A stretch of 64,000 bases of DNA from Actomonas sp051209155 (GTDB taxonomy: Bacteria > Verrucomicrobiota > Verrucomicrobiia > Opitutales > Opitutaceae): NCBI GenBank assembly GCA_051209155.1, contig JBPJGB010000003.1; one strand, 5' to 3'. Made by a program: the position numbers and the translations under genes. The stretch's first letter is position 1, and each line of letters starts with the position of its first letter. The notes under the pieces are model-generated. The model searched no databases and had not been told where the DNA came from. It was given only the letters and a program-made list of their open reading frames with translations. Below, in pieces: positions 60,854-64,000 of the stretch.

Positions 60854-62284
60854 ATGCTTCGCCTGCGCCTCACCCTACTCGCCTGCCTGAGCTTCACCCT
60901 CGCCCGCACCGAAGACTTTGGAGCGCGCTACGACGCCCTTCGTGCCGCTGCTTCCCCGGCGCAACTCTACACCTTCCTCTACGCCCTGCCCAAGGGCGGT
61001 GACCTGCACAATCACTTCGGCGGCGCCAATCGCCCGGAATGGATGTGGGCCGTCCTCACCGATCCCACCCGCAACGGCGGCGACACCTTCTACGCTCGCG
61101 AACGCTTTGCGGCCGCGCCCGACGCCATCGCCGCGACCGCGCGCCACCACGTAGTGCGCCAGGCCACCTACGATCGTCTACCGGCGACGGTGCAACGCGA
61201 ATACGTGGCCCTCACCGCCATGACCGAGGCCGAACGCCTGGCTTGGCTTAACGGTTTCCGCCTCGACGCCCCCGGCGAAGGTCGCGACGTGTTCTTCGAC
61301 GACCACTGGCCGCGCCTGGGAGACATCAACCGCAATCCCCACGTGCGCTTCGAACTGCTGGCCGAAAACATCAAGGCCTTCGCCGCCGAAGGGCTCCGCT
61401 ACCTCGAACTCCAGTTCGGCATCGGCGGACTCGAGCACAACGACCTCTCGCCCGTCTCCGACGAGGAAGCCCTCGCGATGCTGCACGCCACCCTCGCCCG
61501 ACCCGACGTCGCTTCAACCGGCCTCGTGGTGCGCTTCCAGGAGATGATCCTGCGCTTCTCACCGGACGCTTTGGACGACCTCGAGCAGACCTACGCCTGG
61601 GTCGACGCCCACCGCGATCTCTGGGTGGCGATCAACATGGCGGGCATCGAGGAAAACGGCAAAGGCTACCCGCTGCGTTTCCTCGAAACCTACCGCCGCC
61701 TCCGCGCGAAATACCCCACGCTCCCGCTGTCGATTCACGCCGGCGAAATGGACAGCCCCGACCGCAACATTCGCGAAACTTTGCTGCTTGGCGCCTCCCG
61801 CATCGGTCACGGCCTCAACATCCTCGGCGACCCCGACACCCTGCTGCTGCTGCAGCACAGCGACCGCACGCTCATTGAGATCAACCTCATCTCCAATCGC
61901 CTGCTCGAATACGTGCCCGACCTCGACCGCCATCCCTTCCCGGAACTGCTGCGCACGGGCGTCCCGGTCTGCCTCAACACTGACGACCGTGGCATGTGGG
62001 ACAGTAACCTGACCGACGAATATTACACCGCCGTCACGCACTTCAATTTGTCCTGGCCCGAACTGGTTTCGCTGGGCCGCAACTCGCTCCAACATGCCTT
62101 CGTCGAAGAGCCGACCAAGGCGCGTCTCCTCGCCGACTACGACACGCGCATTGCCGCCTTTGAGCAACGCTTTGGCGCCGGCAGCGTAGCGGACGCGCTC
62201 ACCGCACTCGCCGAGGTGCAGCCCGTGACCTACAGCTACGGCGCGCGCAACTGGGGTTTCCCTTTCGCCGAGATCACCCGCTGA
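60854..62284 (+). CDS. Exported adenosine deaminase (ADGF-like)
   Basis: 476 aa from the ATG at 60854. A signal peptide is present (MLRLRLTLLACLSFTLA), unlike cytosolic Add (about 330-350 aa). Metal-binding and catalytic residues are visible: LPKGGDLHNHFGG (two His), SIHAGEMD (His and catalytic Glu), SRIGHGLN (His) and LNTDDRGMWDS (Asp pair). The longer N terminus (about 60-140) resembles the secreted adenosine-deaminase/growth-factor type. It should deaminate extracellular or periplasmic adenosine to inosine. The 3' end overlaps the convergent metal permease gene by 11 nt. Confidence 0.9.
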   Translation: MLRLRLTLLACLSFTLARTEDFGARYDALRAAASPAQLYTFLYALPKGGDLHNHFGGANRPEWMWAVLTDPTRNGGDTFYARERFAAAPDAIAATARHHVVRQATYDRLPATVQREYVALTAMTEAERLAWLNGFRLDAPGEGRDVFFDDHWPRLGDINRNPHVRFELLAENIKAFAAEGLRYLELQFGIGGLEHNDLSPVSDEEALAMLHATLARPDVASTGLVVRFQEMILRFSPDALDDLEQTYAWVDAHRDLWVAINMAGIEENGKGYPLRFLETYRRLRAKYPTLPLSIHAGEMDSPDRNIRETLLLGASRIGHGLNILGDPDTLLLLQHSDRTLIEINLISNRLLEYVPDLDRHPFPELLRTGVPVCLNTDDRGMWDSNLTDEYYTAVTHFNLSWPELVSLGRNSLQHAFVEEPTKARLLADYDTRIAAFEQRFGAGSVADALTALAEVQPVTYSYGARNWGFPFAEITR

Positions 62285-63233
62285 CGGCCTGATCCGTGAC
62301 CGCCGTCGGGGCCGCTTCAACGCGGCGCCATCGCTTGGCGATCGCCGTGCCGCCCCACACCGCGGCGAAAATCGTCGCACCCGCGACCACCATGGCCGCA
62401 CCGATGGAGCATTCCAACCACACGCCGAGGCCCACGCCCAACCACGCACTGAGTAACGCGTGCCCGATCGCGATCCCATGCATCAGGGCGAGCCGCCGCG
62501 TGAGCAACGACGCGGTCGCCCCCGGGAGGATGAGCATGGCAATGACCAAAATCGCGCCCACAGCCTCGAACGCACTCACCACCACGACCGAGAGGACCGC
62601 CATCAACCCGTGATGAACCCACGCCGGATTCACCCCGATCGCGCGCGCCAATCCATCATCAAACGAGGCCACCAACAGTTCCTTGTAAAAGGCGATCACC
62701 AACAACACCACCCCCAGAAACACGCCGCCCATCCGCACGACCGAAACCGGCCCCAGCACGATTCCGCCCCACTCCACCATCGGCTCCAACGGCACGAAGG
62801 CGATCTCGCCGTAGAGCACGCACTCGGCGTCCAAATCCACCTGATTGCTGTAAAGCGCGGTCAACAACACCCCCACCGCAAAGAGGGTCGAAAACGCGAT
62901 GCCGATCGCGGCATCCTGTTTGACCCGCGTGCGGCGGTGGATCGCCTCGATGATCAGGGTTGTGGCCACCCCGGCCGCCAGCGCCCCGGCGAACATCGGC
63001 GCCGTGCCGCGGCTGCCCGACCACAGGAACGCGATCACCAACCCGGGCAGCACACTGTGACTCACCGCGTCGCCCATCAGCGCCATGCGCCGGAGGATGA
63101 GATAGTTCCCCACCAAACCGCAGCCCGCGGTCACCAGAAAGCCCATCAGGCCGATCCAGCCATACAACGCCAGGTCCACGGTCCAGGGAGCCACGAACAC
63201 CTGATAAAAATCGAACGTTGGTAGCAGATTCAT
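62274..63233 (-). CDS. Metal ABC transporter permease (TroD/MntD/ZnuB-type)
   Basis: 319 aa with about eight membrane helices, including DLALYGWIGLMGFLVTAGCGLVG, GALAAGVATTLIIEAI, MGGVFLGVVLLVIAFYKELLV and VVVVSAFEAVGAILVIAMLILPGATASLL. RRMALMGDAVSHSVLPGLVIAF and the coupling-loop residues of the ABC-3 (PF00950) family are present. It imports Mn, Zn or Fe with a partner permease and ATPase. Its ATG overlaps the upstream permease stop as ATGA, so the two are translationally coupled and probably form a heterodimer. Confidence 0.92.
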   Translation of the reverse strand: MNLLPTFDFYQVFVAPWTVDLALYGWIGLMGFLVTAGCGLVGNYLILRRMALMGDAVSHSVLPGLVIAFLWSGSRGTAPMFAGALAAGVATTLIIEAIHRRTRVKQDAAIGIAFSTLFAVGVLLTALYSNQVDLDAECVLYGEIAFVPLEPMVEWGGIVLGPVSVVRMGGVFLGVVLLVIAFYKELLVASFDDGLARAIGVNPAWVHHGLMAVLSVVVVSAFEAVGAILVIAMLILPGATASLLTRRLALMHGIAIGHALLSAWLGVGLGVWLECSIGAAMVVAGATIFAAVWGGTAIAKRWRRVEAAPTAVTDQAVSG

Positions 63234-64000
63234 GGAGACGTTCCCTCCCGTCGGTTTTCCTCGGGGCCGTGGATGTCCCGCGGCCCGGGAATGGACCGCC
63301 CGTGCGGATCGACCGTCGCGTAGTTGAGCCGCCGTTCCAGACTGCGCACCACCTCTTCCCCCAACACGTGTTCGATCTTCTCCGCGTCATCGTGCACATG
63401 ATCGGGCGCGATGTTCGCGGAGTTGGTGAGATACAGCTCCCAGAGTCGGTGATTGCGCACAATCTCTGCCGCCCGTTGCCGGCCTTCCGGTGTGAAATAG
63501 ACGACGTCGCGATCGATCGACGCCAAGCCGTGCCGATGCAGGCGACGCGCCCGCTCCATCACTTCGTCCAGGGTTTCACGCCGGCGCTCCGCCAACTCGC
63601 GGAACGTCACGCCCACATCCCGAAATCCGCCGTCCTCCCACACGTGATACAAGGCCTTCAGGGTATTTTCCCGTTCAGTGCGCGCCGCACTCTGACGGTG
63701 CCGCCACCAGCGGGCGATCACCCCATGTTTGGGGCCAAAAAAATACGCCGCGGTGAACACCGTCGAGGCACCGATCACCATCAAGGGCCCGGTCGGCAAC
63801 CCCCGCCCCACAAAGGAAAAGAACGCTCCCGTCAACCCGGCCAGAACGCCAAAGCCTGCCGCCAGCAGCAACATCCGGTGGAGCCGATCCGTGAGCAGGT
63901 AGGCCGTGGCCGCCGGCGTGATCAGCATGGCCGAAACCAGCACCACCCCCACCGCCTGCAACGCGATCACCGTGGCCGCTGCCAGGACCAACATGAGCCC
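63230..64000 (-). CDS. Metal ABC permease with C-terminal DtxR/MntR-like domain (5' truncated)
   Basis: 256 residues are visible; the frame stays open through the right edge, so the N-terminal membrane helices lie outside. The visible permease part ends with VIALQAVGVVLVSAMLITPAATAYLL, LLLAAGFGVLAGLTGAFFSF and TGPLMVIGASTVFTAAYFFGP. A basic linker (RWWRHRQSAARTERENTLK) leads into a DtxR/MntR domain (about 120-250 of the visible part). It contains a winged HTH (VTFRELAERRRETLDEVMER) and RNHRLWELYLTN plus DHVHDDAEKIEHVLGEE, the metal-site block of the family. A transporter fused to a metal-responsive regulator suggests direct feedback. Confidence 0.85.
   Translation of the reverse strand, partial: GLMLVLAAATVIALQAVGVVLVSAMLITPAATAYLLTDRLHRMLLLAAGFGVLAGLTGAFFSFVGRGLPTGPLMVIGASTVFTAAYFFGPKHGVIARWWRHRQSAARTERENTLKALYHVWEDGGFRDVGVTFRELAERRRETLDEVMERARRLHRHGLASIDRDVVYFTPEGRQRAAEIVRNHRLWELYLTNSANIAPDHVHDDAEKIEHVLGEEVVRSLERRLNYATVDPHGRSIPGPRDIHGPEENRREGTSP

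Overview
The window is about 64 kb of GC-rich chromosomal DNA. It looks like a free-living Verrucomicrobiota bacterium, most likely of the Opitutae/Opitutaceae type. The clues are a giant autotransporter-repeat protein with a C-terminal PEP-CTERM sorting signal, two hybrid kinases with periplasmic propeller sensors, SD-poor translation starts behind pyrimidine-rich leaders, and CACGAA-type palindromic repeats between genes. The assignment is inferred from gene families only; no rRNA is present.

Layout. 0-16.6 kb: PEP-CTERM surface protein, xylulokinase, monomeric isocitrate dehydrogenase, a REC-HDOD regulator, a six-BON-domain envelope protein, an FKBP lipoprotein, an aldo/keto reductase, an exported beta-helix protein and a small exported protein. 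16.6-20.8 kb: an HTH-metallo-hydrolase fusion, a beta-hydroxyacid dehydrogenase, a PAS histidine kinase, then tRNA-Cys followed by a 152-bp tandem duplication that repeats its 3' end. 20.8-28.7 kb: a co-directional block of ParA, two ABC-2 permeases without an ATPase, RNase III, Mfd and a SurA-like isomerase. 28.7-33.7 kb, minus strand: SDR, ExbD/ExbB, leuD and leuC behind a candidate attenuator, and a methyltransferase.

33.7-45.8 kb, plus strand: a LysR regulator, a first hybrid propeller kinase with a palindromic operator-like site just upstream, a membrane spermidine-synthase-like protein, a paralogous second hybrid kinase and a LuxR-type response regulator. This is the most distinctive signalling cluster here. 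45.8-52 kb, minus strand: an unknown transglutaminase-like exported protein translationally coupled to uvrB, a HAD phosphatase and an unknown two-TM coiled-coil protein. 52-58.8 kb: glutamate dehydrogenase, a Na+/H+ antiporter, a phosphoserine-phosphatase-like HAD protein, ribosomal proteins L31 (type B) and L36, and a TonB-dependent receptor. 58.9-64 kb: adenine deaminase divergent from an exported adenosine deaminase, then a metal ABC permease pair, one member of which carries a C-terminal DtxR/MntR-like domain and runs off the right edge.

How it fits together. ExbB/ExbD could energise the TonB receptor. The two purine deaminases plausibly form an extracellular-to-cytoplasmic purine salvage route. 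The metal permeases appear to carry their own metal-responsive regulator. RNase III, Mfd and UvrB are housekeeping anchors. I see no CRISPR array, insertion sequence, prophage or complete rRNA operon.
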